A stretch of DNA of 64,000 bases from the NCBI GenBank assembly GCA_017539645.1, contig JAFYCM010000093.1:17772-81771 (forward strand). Direction: 5' to 3'. A model generated the notes under the pieces. That model ran no database searches, was not told the origin of the DNA, and was given only the letters and a program-made list of their open reading frames with translations. Of the stretch, positions 26,041 to 35,667 are shown piece by piece. Numbering within the stretch: the stretch's first letter is position 1; the number at the start of each line of letters is the position of its first letter. A program made the position numbers and the translations under genes. Origin of the DNA: Bacteroidales bacterium. GTDB lineage: Bacteria; Bacteroidota; Bacteroidia; Bacteroidales; Marinilabiliaceae.

Positions 26041-26120
26041 TATAAACGAATAGAACGAAGATAAGCTATCTTTCATTCGTTGCTACCGACTTTTTGCGTA
26101 TCAAAACGAAATTCGGTGTA
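26041..26120. repeat. Decayed family A-like repeat between nadE and GH28
   Basis: The stretch holds AACGAATAGAACGAAGATA and its imperfect complement TCTTTCATTCGTT, then CGAAATTCGGTG. Only fragments match the consensus. The remaining 140 bp gap shows nothing else. Confidence 0.45.
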
Positions 26121-26143
26121 TATACGTATGCACAGCAAATGGG

Positions 26144-27448
26144 CTACAATTTTTTCACATTAACCTTTTTCTGAACGAAATTTTTCACACTCGACGCATC
26201 GCAAGCATCGTTTGTAGCATTGATATTGAGATTCTCGAACGTGAAATTCGTCAATGTATATTGATCGGCTTGCGGTGTGACGTTGAAATAGGTAGTGCAA
26301 GTGCAATTGCAGTTGCGCATAACAATATGGTCGGCAGCCGACATTGGAACGTCTTTGCGGCCTTTGAGGTCGTAGAACTGCGTCCAAGGTTTCACGGTGA
26401 TGAAGTTCTTTATTGAGCCCGTAATACTCTCAACGGTAATGTATTCGTAGAGTTGAGGCGTATCGGGGCGCATCTTTAGCCAAAGAAGATTCTGACCCGT
26501 AGTTACATTTATGCGGCGCAAAATAATATTTCTATTATGCACCGACTCCGAGCCGCACGTTAGGCAGCCGTGGCAAAAGCCATACGTACAATCTTCAATG
26601 ATTATGCGTTCGTTAGCGCCATTTTCTGGAGCGGTGTCGGCCCATGGTCCTTTGCCACCTTTCAGAACCACTGCGTCGTCGTTCACCTCCATATAGCAAT
26701 TCTTTACGAGTACATCGGTGCATACGTCAATGTCGATAGCATCGGTGCTTGGAGCTTTCACAGGCGAAGCAGGCGAGAAGATACGGCAGCCGATGAACTT
26801 CACACGTTCACATTTGTATATATGATTAGTCCAGAACTGCGAGTTTTGCAAGTTGAGCTGAGCCACAGTGACGTTTTTACTATTAGAGACGAAAACCAAA
26901 CGTGCACGCTGCTCGTCTTTGTTAGTGCACTTAGGATTCCACGAACGGCGTTGCCAAAAGGCTTTCCACGAGCGAAGTCCGTTGCCATCGATAGTGCCAG
27001 GGCCACACATAGTAAAGCCGTCGATGCCATCTACATTAATGAGCGCGGGATAATATTTGCACGATTCGCCTTCGATGCGCGTATCCATAACAGGATAATC
27101 GGCCGGATCGTCACTGCCCATAAGTACGCCGCCTTCAGCCACATACAAATTTACGCCCTGACGAAAGAAGAGCGCTCCTGTTTTATATACTCCGGCAGGC
27201 ACCACCACTACCCCACCGCCAGCTTGGGCAGCATCGTCGATAAGAGCCTGAATCTCTTTTGTATGTATGTTGCCATCGCTAAGAATTCCGTGGGCAGTAA
27301 GCACATATTGCTTACCCAGCGACGACAGTTCAGGAACAGTATAGTCAGCAAACCAAGCATCTACTGGAGTTCCATCAGGGAAAATATCTGCTGCCAAAGC
27401 ATTGGCAGACAAAACCATAGCACATAGTGCTGCAGAGAATAATTTCAT
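26144..27448 (-). CDS. GH28 family glycoside hydrolase (polygalacturonase-like)
   Basis: This secreted right-handed beta-helix enzyme of 434 residues inverts alpha-linked galacturonic acid bonds in pectin. The signal peptide MKLFSAALCAMVLSANALA ends in a typical AxA site, so it is periplasmic or exported rather than a lipoprotein. GH28 motifs are present in order: STDAIDID (for NTD), VNDDAVVLK (for DD), CHGCLTCGSE (for GHG, with the first Gly replaced by Cys) and WLKMRPD (for RIK). I start at 27448 because the longer frame to 27643 puts 65 residues before the signal peptide. A promoter with CTTTTGG-type -33 and TACTTTCG lies at 27477-27509. It stands alone, not in a pectin cluster. Confidence 0.88.
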   Translation of the reverse strand: MKLFSAALCAMVLSANALAADIFPDGTPVDAWFADYTVPELSSLGKQYVLTAHGILSDGNIHTKEIQALIDDAAQAGGGVVVVPAGVYKTGALFFRQGVNLYVAEGGVLMGSDDPADYPVMDTRIEGESCKYYPALINVDGIDGFTMCGPGTIDGNGLRSWKAFWQRRSWNPKCTNKDEQRARLVFVSNSKNVTVAQLNLQNSQFWTNHIYKCERVKFIGCRIFSPASPVKAPSTDAIDIDVCTDVLVKNCYMEVNDDAVVLKGGKGPWADTAPENGANERIIIEDCTYGFCHGCLTCGSESVHNRNIILRRINVTTGQNLLWLKMRPDTPQLYEYITVESITGSIKNFITVKPWTQFYDLKGRKDVPMSAADHIVMRNCNCTCTTYFNVTPQADQYTLTNFTFENLNINATNDACDASSVKNFVQKKVNVKKL

Positions 27449-27476
27449 GATATATAAAAATACGTTAGAACACGTG

Positions 27477-27509
27477 CGAAAGTAAGAAAGTAGGCCCGTT
27501 TGCCCAAAA
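27477..27509 (-). promoter_or_regulatory. Promoter of the GH28 gene
   Basis: On the minus strand TTTTG (27509-27505), 20 bp spacing and TACTTTCG (27484-27477) precede the ATG by 28 bp. The -7 variant equals that of the GH31 operon. Confidence 0.5.
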
Positions 27510-27539
27510 CAAGAGCTCAGTTTTCGCAGGTAGTTTTCA

Positions 27540-27645
27540 TTCGCGCAGATTGTTGCGAGATAACACAGATTTACTGGGATAATATCTACAGAAAAGCACA
27601 GAATATACAGAATATTTGGTTCTGTCTCTTCCGTGCTTCCCAAGG
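27540..27645. repeat. Decayed CACAGAT-type repeat
   Basis: Words such as CGCAGATTGTTGCGAGATAA, CACAGATTTACTGGGAT and TCTTCCGTGCTTCC match the element at 20767-20870 in order but with many changes. It lies between GH28 and the ABC ATPase gene. Confidence 0.4.
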
Positions 27646-27673
27646 TTACGTGACGAATCAGTAGCGCACCAAG

Positions 27674-28375
27674 CTATCTGTTCTCAAAATAATTATTGAT
27701 GAGAGCAAAGGCTTCGCCATTATCATTTCTTACATCGTTGATTATGCTACCTTTTTCCATAAGTAGAATGCGGCTCGAAACGTCTGCAATGTGGTCGAGA
27801 TTGTGGCTCGACACAAGTAATGTCGTCCCTTTCTCTTTGTTGTATTCTTTCAGAAGTCGTTTTATTTCTATCTGCGACGAAGGATCCAAGAAATTGAATG
27901 GCTCATCGAGAATAATTATATCCGGATCGGCCAAAAGTGTAGCTATGATGCCTATCTTCTGCTTGTTTCCCGATGAGAAGTTGCGTATATATTTCTTCTG
28001 ACCCAAAATCTCGTCATTCATAAATTTCTCGAACCTCACCAACCGCGATTTCACCTCATCTCGATCTATGCCACGAGCTTCGCCATAGAAATTGAAATAC
28101 TCTTCTGGCGTGAGAAAATCAATCAGAAAGCTGCTATCGATGTACGCCGCAGTAAGCGATTTCCACTCCTCGCCTTTGGCTACATTTTCTCCGTGATTGA
28201 ACACTTCGCCAGTGGTAGCTTGGTATAGATCTAAAATCAATCGGAAAAGAGTGGTTTTGCCAGCGCCGTTATTACCAACAAGGCCAACGGCTTCACCACG
28301 ATTAATGTGAAGCGAAGGAATATTTACAGCTTCTTTATCGCCGAATAGTTTAGTAAGATTATTTATTTGTATCAT
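27674..28375 (-). CDS. ABC transporter ATP-binding protein
   Basis: This ATPase subunit of 233 residues has Walker A GNNGAGKTT (about residue 35), a variant signature NFSSGNKQKIGI in place of LSGGQ, Walker B DIIILDEPFNFLD and the H-loop VSSHNLDH. It is the energy subunit for the membrane protein encoded 21 bp upstream in the same direction. Pairing of this ATPase with a DUF5687 permease is a recurrent Bacteroidetes arrangement, likely an ABC exporter. The substrate is unknown. No accessory protein is next to the pair. Confidence 0.9.
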   Translation of the reverse strand: MIQINNLTKLFGDKEAVNIPSLHINRGEAVGLVGNNGAGKTTLFRLILDLYQATTGEVFNHGENVAKGEEWKSLTAAYIDSSFLIDFLTPEEYFNFYGEARGIDRDEVKSRLVRFEKFMNDEILGQKKYIRNFSSGNKQKIGIIATLLADPDIIILDEPFNFLDPSSQIEIKRLLKEYNKEKGTTLLVSSHNLDHIADVSSRILLMEKGSIINDVRNDNGEAFALINNYFENR

Positions 28376-28396
28376 ATTGATTGTAAATACGTAATG

Positions 28397-29707
28397 TTAA
28401 TTGGAAAGTCTATCTGCTATTTGATAGCGATTCTTGCGATAAATGGAGTAAAATACATTGAATATTTTCTCTTTGAATATTAAGCATAAAATGCCCAATC
28501 CGAAGAATATGATGTATTCTGCAGTGTAGTTGCCAGAATGTTCAAAGAACTGAAATAAGAAACACAAAATTGCTATTAGCGCTATATATACAAAAAAAGC
28601 AGTCATATTACTACCTTGGTAGTTGAATAATGTAGAGCCCCATAAGTCAAACCTCTTGGCTATCATGAATAACATAAATTGTATCATGTTGACGAATGTG
28701 GCAGAAAAAAAGTTTATGGCGATAATGCTTGTTAATGATATGTCATCATGTAGGAATATTAGAGGTATACATGTAGGCATAACTATCATTTGTAGCCAAA
28801 AGATAAGTTTGAATTTCCTATAGAATATCATCTTCACACCATTGGGTTGAGTTCTCAAGAAGTTCCAATAATTGGCTTCTATAGCAAAATGCCATTGTGT
28901 TATTAGTGCTGTACCAGCTAATACATACAAGAATAGCCATAAATCAAACATCATTCGTTGTGTATATAACATTACCAAAATATATAGAATAGGTATGAGC
29001 TGAATTCTAAGTCGTCGTGACCTTACAAAAGGGAGAAAATCTATGCTGTATTTTGACCAACTCAAATCTATTACTCTTGACTTTTTGTTCCGTTCTTCCT
29101 CATACGTTTTTATTCTTAACGATATATATACAAACGCAATAGCAATGAGCAATTGGATGCCGCAAACGGTCCAGATATTTATAGAGAAGCCATTTTGCCA
29201 AATGAGCAACGCATAATAGGCTGGCAGCAAAATCAATGCTATTCGTATGGCTACAGATTGTGTTTTTTCCCAAACGCGCAAGGCAAAACAGTTAGTATAC
29301 GATGCCGCAAGAATCAGCACAATAGCGCCCCAAGCCACACTTGCACTATCTATTAGCATCAGAATTGGAAGAAAAATGAGCAGCAAATAATAATTCCAGA
29401 GACTAATTGCCGATTGCTCAAATTCATACAAATATCTCTCGCGCTTCGGTATTGGCAATGTAATTATGTACGACGGATAGCCAACAATCCTCTTCTGCAG
29501 GAATAATTTCACGAATATGTCGGCAAGGCTGGAATACAATATAACTTTCAATAGCCCAAAATCTGCTATGCTTATATTGCCCTTAACTACAAATAGTTGC
29601 ACTAAGCCAACACAATACAGCAGCAGTATTACAATAGGAATTAATTTGAGAAAAGAGAAAGAACGTCTATACCGAACTGACTCTAAGCGGAAAAGATTTG
29701 CACACAT
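28397..29707 (-). CDS. DUF5687 family ABC permease-like membrane protein
   Basis: This integral membrane protein of 436 residues with about 12 hydrophobic helices begins MCANLFRLESVRYRRS, which matches what I recall of the DUF5687 N-terminus. I chose the ATG at 29707; the longer frame to 29830 adds a Lys/Asn-rich stretch that does not fit the family. It precedes the ATPase gene by 21 bp and is its likely membrane partner. The region is A+T-rich and less codon-biased than the neighbours. A 200 bp divergent intergenic region separates it from the histidine kinase gene. Confidence 0.82.
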   Translation of the reverse strand: MCANLFRLESVRYRRSFSFLKLIPIVILLLYCVGLVQLFVVKGNISIADFGLLKVILYSSLADIFVKLFLQKRIVGYPSYIITLPIPKRERYLYEFEQSAISLWNYYLLLIFLPILMLIDSASVAWGAIVLILAASYTNCFALRVWEKTQSVAIRIALILLPAYYALLIWQNGFSINIWTVCGIQLLIAIAFVYISLRIKTYEEERNKKSRVIDLSWSKYSIDFLPFVRSRRLRIQLIPILYILVMLYTQRMMFDLWLFLYVLAGTALITQWHFAIEANYWNFLRTQPNGVKMIFYRKFKLIFWLQMIVMPTCIPLIFLHDDISLTSIIAINFFSATFVNMIQFMLFMIAKRFDLWGSTLFNYQGSNMTAFFVYIALIAILCFLFQFFEHSGNYTAEYIIFFGLGILCLIFKEKIFNVFYSIYRKNRYQIADRLSN

Positions 29708-29873
29708 TTTATAGAAATAGAGAGAATAATATTTTCGATTCGGATTGCAAATCAAAAATAATAAAAAAACGAAAGTCCAATTATATAGAAATATTTTTTT
29801 GCCTACTTTTTTTACACAAGAAGAATTCACAATTCCAAGTCTTAATTTTCAAGCCTCGGTTTCCAATTAATGT

Positions 29874-29881
29874 TATATTTG
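29874..29881 (+). promoter_or_regulatory. -7 promoter element of the kinase pair (TATATTTG)
   Basis: It is an exact TAnnTTTG match 29 bp before the ATG at 29911. It lies inside the longer open frame that begins at 29698, which supports the internal start. Confidence 0.5.
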
Positions 29882-29910
29882 TAAGATTTAGAACAAAGAA
29901 ACCGGCGAAC

Positions 29911-31887
29911 ATGATAAACAATATATACTTACGCATAACACACCGATTGTTAACAGTCTTGCTGCTGTCTATTTTTGCATTAGCTGCAGAAGCTGAACCT
30001 CAGCACCTTACAAGCGAGCAAAGGACAGACAGGATACTCATAATTACATCTTACGACCAAATTGGTCTCGAATCGTCGTACAGCATATCCAACAACGTAA
30101 GTTCGTTCATAACTAAGTACAAAGAACTTGGCGGCAAAACGTCAATAATCATGGAGAGTCTTGCTTGTCAGGGACTTAGCGAAGTGCGCGAATGGACAAA
30201 AAGGCTAAAATCGATATTCCAAAAGTATAGTCACGAAGACATTCGACCCAACATCATACTTATTATCGGTCAAGAGGCGTATGCTACTTACCTGAACCTC
30301 AGCAAAGAAGAGACGCTCGGAGTGCCAGTTTTGTGTGGCATGGTGAGCCGCAACTTCGTAGAGATGCCCGACAGCGTAACGCCTATCGACCAATGGTTTC
30401 CTGCCTCGCACGATGTAAGCGAACGCATTGAAAGTCACAATATTGTGGGTGGCTATTTCTACGAATACAACCTCGAGAAAAATATCGAGTTGATAAAAGA
30501 GCTCCTTCCTGGCACACATAACATAGCCACACTGACCGACAATACTTACGGCGGCGTGACGTTGCTCTCGTTCATACGTAAGGAGATGCTGAAATTCGGC
30601 GAAATGAATGTCATATCACTCGATGGTCGCACAATGACTATCTACGACGTGATAGAGCACCTCCAGCAAGTGCCCGAAAACACTGTGCTTCTGCTCGGCA
30701 CATGGCGAGTAGACAAGACGAATAACTTCACCGTAAGGTCGACCATCTCGTCCATTCACGACTCCAACCCCGAACTGCCAACGTTCACCATTTCGTCGCT
30801 TGGCATGGGTACATGGACCATAGGCGGCTACTTCCCTACGTTCCCAATAGAGGGCACCGAATTGGCTATGATAGCCTATAACTACCTGAACAAGAACTTA
30901 GACATGTCGGATCGCTCGCGCACGCTACGCAACGTGAAAAATGAATATCGCTTCGATGACCGAGTTGTTACATTCTACGAGTTGGACGAGAAAAAACTTC
31001 CCAAAGAGGCCATACACATGCATGCACAGCCAAATTTGTGGGAGCGCCATCATAGCATTGTAGTAAAAATTATAGCTGCATTCGTCATACTTATAGTCAT
31101 AATAATACTGATGTCCATTTCGACCATACGTATGCGCAGCTTGAAGAAACGACTCGAAATAGCGCAAGAAGACCTCGAAAAGGCACGCTTGACTGCCGAG
31201 AAACAGAGCGGACTGAAGACAAAATTCTTGGCCAACATGAGCCACGAAATTCGCGCCCCGATGAACGCCATTGTAGGTTTTTCGGATTTGCTCGCAACGG
31301 ACGACACGTTGAGCGACAACGACCGCAAGATGTTTGCAAACATCATCAAGCAAAACTCCAACATTCTGCTTAGCCTCATCAACGACATTTTGGATATGAC
31401 GCGCATCGAAAGCGGCAACACAAAATACGTTGACGAAGAGTGCAATATGTACGAATTGTGCCAAGCTGCATTCGAATCGGTGAAGATGGTATCGGACAAA
31501 GCAGATATTGAATTCGCATTCGAATCTACTGTAAATAAGGAGAATAGCAACATCATAGCCGACTCGAAACGCATACAACAAGTGATGCTCAACTTGCTTA
31601 CTAACGCCTCGAAATTCACCGATAAGGGTAGCATAACTATGAAACTCGAAAGCAACAAATACGACTTCATAGTTTCTATATCCGACACGGGCATTGGCAT
31701 TCCAGCCGATATGCATCGAAAGGTGTTCGAGCCATACATAAAGATAAACGAGCTCGCACTCGGTGCTGGTTTGGGGCTATCGCTATGCAAGAAAATTGTG
31801 GAGCACTACAAAGGTCGCATCTGGATTGATCCAGAGTACACCGGCGGTTCGCGCTTCATATTCACCATACCTAAAACGCGTGAATAA
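29911..31887 (+). CDS. Membrane sensor histidine kinase with periplasmic ABC-substrate-binding-like domain
   Basis: The 658-residue protein has a signal-like first helix and a periplasmic domain of about 350 residues, with RILIITSYDQIGLESSYSIS and later IILIIGQEA and TVLLLGTWR. That pattern is like the substrate-binding-protein domains fused to some kinases. A membrane helix follows near residue 400. The cytoplasmic kinase core is intact: His445 in NMSHEIRAP, N-box LLTNASKF, G1 DTGIGIP and G2 GAGLGLSL. It lacks a REC domain and no response regulator is adjacent. The next gene, 48 bp downstream, is a kinase-like protein without the His. A longer frame to 29698 exists but contains the promoter. 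Confidence 0.88.
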   Translation: MINNIYLRITHRLLTVLLLSIFALAAEAEPQHLTSEQRTDRILIITSYDQIGLESSYSISNNVSSFITKYKELGGKTSIIMESLACQGLSEVREWTKRLKSIFQKYSHEDIRPNIILIIGQEAYATYLNLSKEETLGVPVLCGMVSRNFVEMPDSVTPIDQWFPASHDVSERIESHNIVGGYFYEYNLEKNIELIKELLPGTHNIATLTDNTYGGVTLLSFIRKEMLKFGEMNVISLDGRTMTIYDVIEHLQQVPENTVLLLGTWRVDKTNNFTVRSTISSIHDSNPELPTFTISSLGMGTWTIGGYFPTFPIEGTELAMIAYNYLNKNLDMSDRSRTLRNVKNEYRFDDRVVTFYELDEKKLPKEAIHMHAQPNLWERHHSIVVKIIAAFVILIVIIILMSISTIRMRSLKKRLEIAQEDLEKARLTAEKQSGLKTKFLANMSHEIRAPMNAIVGFSDLLATDDTLSDNDRKMFANIIKQNSNILLSLINDILDMTRIESGNTKYVDEECNMYELCQAAFESVKMVSDKADIEFAFESTVNKENSNIIADSKRIQQVMLNLLTNASKFTDKGSITMKLESNKYDFIVSISDTGIGIPADMHRKVFEPYIKINELALGAGLGLSLCKKIVEHYKGRIWIDPEYTGGSRFIFTIPKTRE

Positions 31888-31935
31888 CTAAAAACTCACA
31901 ACACAAAAGACTCAACAACCAACCATAAACTACAC

Positions 31936-33891
31936 GTGAAAACACTTTTAACATACATAGTTTGCCTACTAACTATAAGTACGACAACGTATGCCCAAGA
32001 CGACACAGAAAGTGACTTAGGTATAAAGATGTCGTCGCAGATAGATAATATCGACAGCAAACTTATGGAGGCGATACATAATTTCGAAGTTGCCATTCAA
32101 AGCGAAGAGAGAGTGTCGCCCGACAGCCTCGAAATACTCTACAACAAAGCTCGTACGTATGCAAAATACGCCAATAAATACGACATCTATTTCCGTCTTT
32201 GGAACGAGTATGTCAGTGCCACATGTATACGTACAAGCAACATACAAACTATGCTCATAGAGAGTGCGCAGTGCATAGTAGAGGCCGAACAACTGAAAAA
32301 TCCAATCGGGCATATCTACGCGCTACATTGCCAAGCCTACGCCTACGCTTACAGCAACAATCCAGAAATAGCGGTCAAGAGCATCAATCAGTGCTTGATA
32401 ATTATGCAAGATCTGACGGAAGAGGAACGCAAAGTTGTCGACGTAAACATAAATACTACGCACCTCAACGTAGACAAAGTTCGCTATTTGCTATATATGG
32501 GCGTAACAGATGGTGTTGAGGAATTGATAAAGGCTGCCGAGAATAAAAATATTACCAATCAGTCGAAAAACGAAATCAAAGTTGCAAAAGCTATCTACAT
32601 TGCTGCTACCGAACACGATACTACAACGGCTATTCAACTAATAGAATCGGCCTACAATGCGCCAGAAAACGAATTGCCTATGTATCCCAAAGTGGAGTTC
32701 TATATCAATGCATACAAAGCGTCGGGCAACTACCAACGCTGTTTGGATTATATTAACAACTTCGAAGGGCTGAAAGATGATGGTATATATACACGTAAAT
32801 ACATACTACAAGAACAAGCCCAAATATTAGAACACTTGGGTAACAACAAGAAAGCGCTCCTAAGCACACTCATAGAATTGAACCACACCAACGACCGCAT
32901 AAAGAAATTGGAATCGCAAAATGCGTCCAAAACATTCGCCGAAAAGATGCGCCAAAAGGACGTAATATGGAAACACAACCTGTTGCAAAATCAGCTCTAC
33001 GAACAAAAAACGCAAACTTCAAGACGACTGCTTGTGTTGCTGATAATTACGGCTGCAATATTACTGCTTTTCGTTACATATATCTCGCGTAGAAACCGCA
33101 AGTTGAAGAACTACAAGAGTGTGCTGAACTCACAAAACGCCGAGCTGCGCGACACAGAGTTGCAACTGACAAACGACATTCGCAACATAAACGCGCTCAA
33201 CAACCTGAAATCTACCTTCTTGAAGAATATGACGCAGAACGTGCGCCAGCCTCTCGACGAGATTTTGAAATCGTGCGAACGCCTCGACACCTTGACGGCT
33301 GACGACACTGAGCTCAACACGTTCATGAAACTTATTAACTCGCAAAACACTCTGCTCGAGAAGATTGTCAACGATGTAATAACAATATCGGAACTCGATA
33401 GTTCGGACAAAATTGCCAAGAAAGAATTATCATCGCTCAACGCGCTGTGTAAGAGCATAATAGACGAAGTTCGAAAGGGGTTATCTAACGATGTTGTGCT
33501 AACATTCAACGAATGGAAAGAAGAGAAACCTCTGATGACGTCGGAGCAATATTTACACATAATTATAAAGAACTTGCTTCAAAATGCGCTGAAGTTCACT
33601 CCGCACGGCACGATAACCATGTCGATAGTCACCAACCACGACAAAAAACAGGTCGAGATTGTTGTACAAGACACTGGCATAGGTATACCAGAAAACAGGC
33701 AACGTGAAATTTTCGACCGATTCGCCAAGATTTCCGAATTCTCGCAAGGCGTTGGTTTAGGCCTATCAATATGCGCCAAAGCCGCCGAACTTATCGATGC
33801 AAAATTGACACTCGTCTCGTCTACATCGGCTGAAAATGCTACAGTTTATACGCCTTCTGGCTCGATATTTATGCTGTCGATAGCACTGTAG
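31936..33891 (+). CDS. Histidine pseudo-kinase: TPR sensor with HATPase domain but no phospho-acceptor His
   Basis: The 651-residue protein starts with GTG at 31936, supported by the signal peptide MKTLLTYIVCLLTISTTTYA. A periplasmic helical, TPR-like domain (about 30-350) precedes a membrane helix (near 365-385) and a coiled coil. In the H-box the sequence is FLKNMTQNVRQPL: Gln434 replaces His and Gln replaces Thr before Pro. The ATP-binding domain keeps N-box IIKNLLQNALKF, G1 DTGIGIP and G2 GVGLGLSI. It can probably bind ATP but not autophosphorylate. Its place 48 bp after an intact kinase suggests a partner or modulator of it. That role is inference. Confidence 0.85.
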   Translation: MKTLLTYIVCLLTISTTTYAQDDTESDLGIKMSSQIDNIDSKLMEAIHNFEVAIQSEERVSPDSLEILYNKARTYAKYANKYDIYFRLWNEYVSATCIRTSNIQTMLIESAQCIVEAEQLKNPIGHIYALHCQAYAYAYSNNPEIAVKSINQCLIIMQDLTEEERKVVDVNINTTHLNVDKVRYLLYMGVTDGVEELIKAAENKNITNQSKNEIKVAKAIYIAATEHDTTTAIQLIESAYNAPENELPMYPKVEFYINAYKASGNYQRCLDYINNFEGLKDDGIYTRKYILQEQAQILEHLGNNKKALLSTLIELNHTNDRIKKLESQNASKTFAEKMRQKDVIWKHNLLQNQLYEQKTQTSRRLLVLLIITAAILLLFVTYISRRNRKLKNYKSVLNSQNAELRDTELQLTNDIRNINALNNLKSTFLKNMTQNVRQPLDEILKSCERLDTLTADDTELNTFMKLINSQNTLLEKIVNDVITISELDSSDKIAKKELSSLNALCKSIIDEVRKGLSNDVVLTFNEWKEEKPLMTSEQYLHIIIKNLLQNALKFTPHGTITMSIVTNHDKKQVEIVVQDTGIGIPENRQREIFDRFAKISEFSQGVGLGLSICAKAAELIDAKLTLVSSTSAENATVYTPSGSIFMLSIAL

Positions 33892-33917
33892 AAAGAATAG
33901 ATCTTCGAATACAAACA

Positions 33918-33959
33918 AAATCGCGCCGAAACGTAGCAAAACGAATCAGCGCGATTTTT
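33918..33959. terminator. Bidirectional terminator between the kinase pair and DUF2059
   Basis: AAATCGCGC and GCGCGATTT form a 9-bp stem with T-rich flanks on both strands. It sits between convergent genes ending at 33891 and 33979. Confidence 0.7.
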
Positions 33960-33978
33960 ATTGTGAAATTATGCCTAA

Positions 33979-34425
33979 TTACTGGGGCATAAGATGCTTC
34001 ATTGTAATCTCTTGAATTTTCTTCATTACTTCTGGGTCGGCTGCAACTTGAAGTGCTGAGCTGCTGAATGTTACAGCGAGTTTCAAAGTTTTTTGACCAA
34101 CTGCCGAAGCATAGAATTTGTTCAGTTCTTTCAGCTCTTCAAGCGTGTAATACTCTTTGTAGAGCTTTTTCTGAATTTCGAGGCATTTAGGCACCATCAC
34201 ATCGGCACATTCTTCAGCCATAGTTTTTGCCTTGGCTTCGGCGATTTGCCCCATCTTTACTAATGCTTGAAACTGCGTAGACATGGCATCAATCATTGTT
34301 TGACGCACATCTTGTAGCGATAATAATTTGTCAATCTCGTTATCGATGTCCGATTGAGCGGAAGCGCCCACACATACGAGCGCCATTGCCATGATGGCAA
34401 ATAGTTTTTGGATCTGGTTTTTCAT
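33979..34425 (-). CDS. DUF2059 domain secreted protein
   Basis: This 148-residue protein begins with a signal peptide ending in VGASAQ, so it is exported to the periplasm. The rest is all-helical and matches the DUF2059 pattern: paired amphipathic helices, the central YYTLEELKELNKFYAS segment and a GQKTLK turn. The domain is widespread and its role is unknown. The gene stands alone, with a terminator on each side (33918-33959 and 34443-34483). Confidence 0.85.
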   Translation of the reverse strand: MKNQIQKLFAIMAMALVCVGASAQSDIDNEIDKLLSLQDVRQTMIDAMSTQFQALVKMGQIAEAKAKTMAEECADVMVPKCLEIQKKLYKEYYTLEELKELNKFYASAVGQKTLKLAVTFSSSALQVAADPEVMKKIQEITMKHLMPQ

Positions 34426-34442
34426 TTGTTTTTATAATTAGA

Positions 34443-34483
34443 AAAGAGTCGTAACACTCGATAATCGGGTATTGCGACTCTTT
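34443..34483 (-). terminator. Terminator after the nucleotidyltransferase gene
   Basis: AAAGAGTCG and CGACTCTTT form a perfect 9-bp stem, followed on the minus strand by TTC. It separates the nucleotidyltransferase from DUF2059. Confidence 0.55.
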
Positions 34484-34507
34484 AGGTTAATTCTTCTTAG
34501 GTAGGTA

Positions 34508-35458
34508 TTAGAAAAGTTTTTGTGGATATTCGCCAGCGTCGATGAGCGCTTGTATTTTATCCACAACACCTTGACGATCGGCAGAATATGTAACGCCAAA
34601 CCACTTGCTGGTGGTATCGAGAACCTCAACCGTAGAACGACTTTCGGTAATCAACTTGTTGACTACGAGCGGAATGAAGTATTCTGCTTTGATATTCGAG
34701 ATATTTGCCTTCAAGAAATCGATGAAGAAATCTTCCGAATATGTAAAGTAGTCTGGAGTGAAGCCCCACATATTCATTGAAACTGGCGTATTAGCCTGAA
34801 TGCCAGTCCACTTACCTTGCTCATCTTTATAAGCAACAGGCTTTTGTTCGCCAGCATCTTCAGAATCGAATTTAGCAACCTCGGCTTTGTCTACGCGCAT
34901 AATTTCGGTGCGTTCAACAACCGTTTGAAGATGTTTAGAAGCATCAGTTGAGCAGATGCCGCGAGCTACCGAACCACTCTCAGAGAGCGTGTTGCCAACG
35001 CGGAAACCAACCATGCAATATTTATTCTTGCTGCCTTCTGGAAGGTTGCTGAGGTATTTGCCAAGCACTGCAAAACTATCGCGGCCGTAGAAGTCGTCGG
35101 CATTGATAACAGCAAATGGTTCGCGAATGACGTCTTTACCCATGAGCACAGCGTGGTTAGTACCCCAAGGTTTGGTGCGCTCAGCTGGACAAGTGAAGCC
35201 TGCGGGAAGGTCGTTTATATCTTGAAAAACCAATTCAACTGGAATGTGGTTTTCATATTTAGAAATAATTTTTTCACGGAATTCTTCCTCGAAAGTCTTT
35301 CTGATTACGAAAACTATCTTGCCGAATCCGCCTCGAATAGCATCAAAAATAGAGTAATCCATGATGGTCTCGCCGTTTGGACCGAGTCCGTCGAGCTGCT
35401 TCAAACCGCCATAGCGGCTACCCATTCCTGCAGCTAATACAAAAAGTGTAGGTTTCAT
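34508..35458 (-). CDS. Sugar-phosphate nucleotidyltransferase-like protein
   Basis: This Rossmann-type nucleotidyltransferase of 316 residues probably transfers an NMP group to a sugar phosphate. The N-terminal signature LAAGMGSRYGGLKQLD carries the nucleotide-binding Gly-rich loop and Lys. AVINADDFYG provides the metal-binding Asp. The C-terminal part is longer than in simple sugar-1-phosphate enzymes and the exact sugar cannot be named. A -7 element TACCTTTG lies at 35495-35488 on the minus strand, giving a leader of about 20-25 nt. It has no sugar-pathway neighbours. Confidence 0.85.
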   Translation of the reverse strand: MKPTLFVLAAGMGSRYGGLKQLDGLGPNGETIMDYSIFDAIRGGFGKIVFVIRKTFEEEFREKIISKYENHIPVELVFQDINDLPAGFTCPAERTKPWGTNHAVLMGKDVIREPFAVINADDFYGRDSFAVLGKYLSNLPEGSKNKYCMVGFRVGNTLSESGSVARGICSTDASKHLQTVVERTEIMRVDKAEVAKFDSEDAGEQKPVAYKDEQGKWTGIQANTPVSMNMWGFTPDYFTYSEDFFIDFLKANISNIKAEYFIPLVVNKLITESRSTVEVLDTTSKWFGVTYSADRQGVVDKIQALIDAGEYPQKLF

Positions 35459-35614
35459 TTTGCTTGTTTTGTTTTTTATAACTTCGGCAAAGGTAGTTAT
35501 AATGTGATAAGGAAAAAGTAATAAGTGAAGAGTTAAGCGCTGTCAAACATCACCGGAATCTGATGCTCGGCCATAATTTTTTACGATTATTAATCTTTTT
35601 GACACTTACAGCGC

Positions 35615-35643
35615 TTGCAAATTAACATTTATTAGTACGTTTG
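35615..35643 (+). promoter_or_regulatory. Promoter of the methyl-accepting protein gene
   Basis: TTG (35615-35617), 18 bp spacing and TACGTTTG (35636-35643) give one of the best -33/-7 pairs in the window, 24 bp before the ATG. Confidence 0.6.
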
Positions 35644-35667
35644 CAGAACAAAACAACAGGCTAACTT

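Noticed and set aside
27449-27643. N-terminal extension of the GH28 protein
   Set aside because: It would place 65 residues before a normal signal peptide and would include the promoter-like sequence at 27477-27509.
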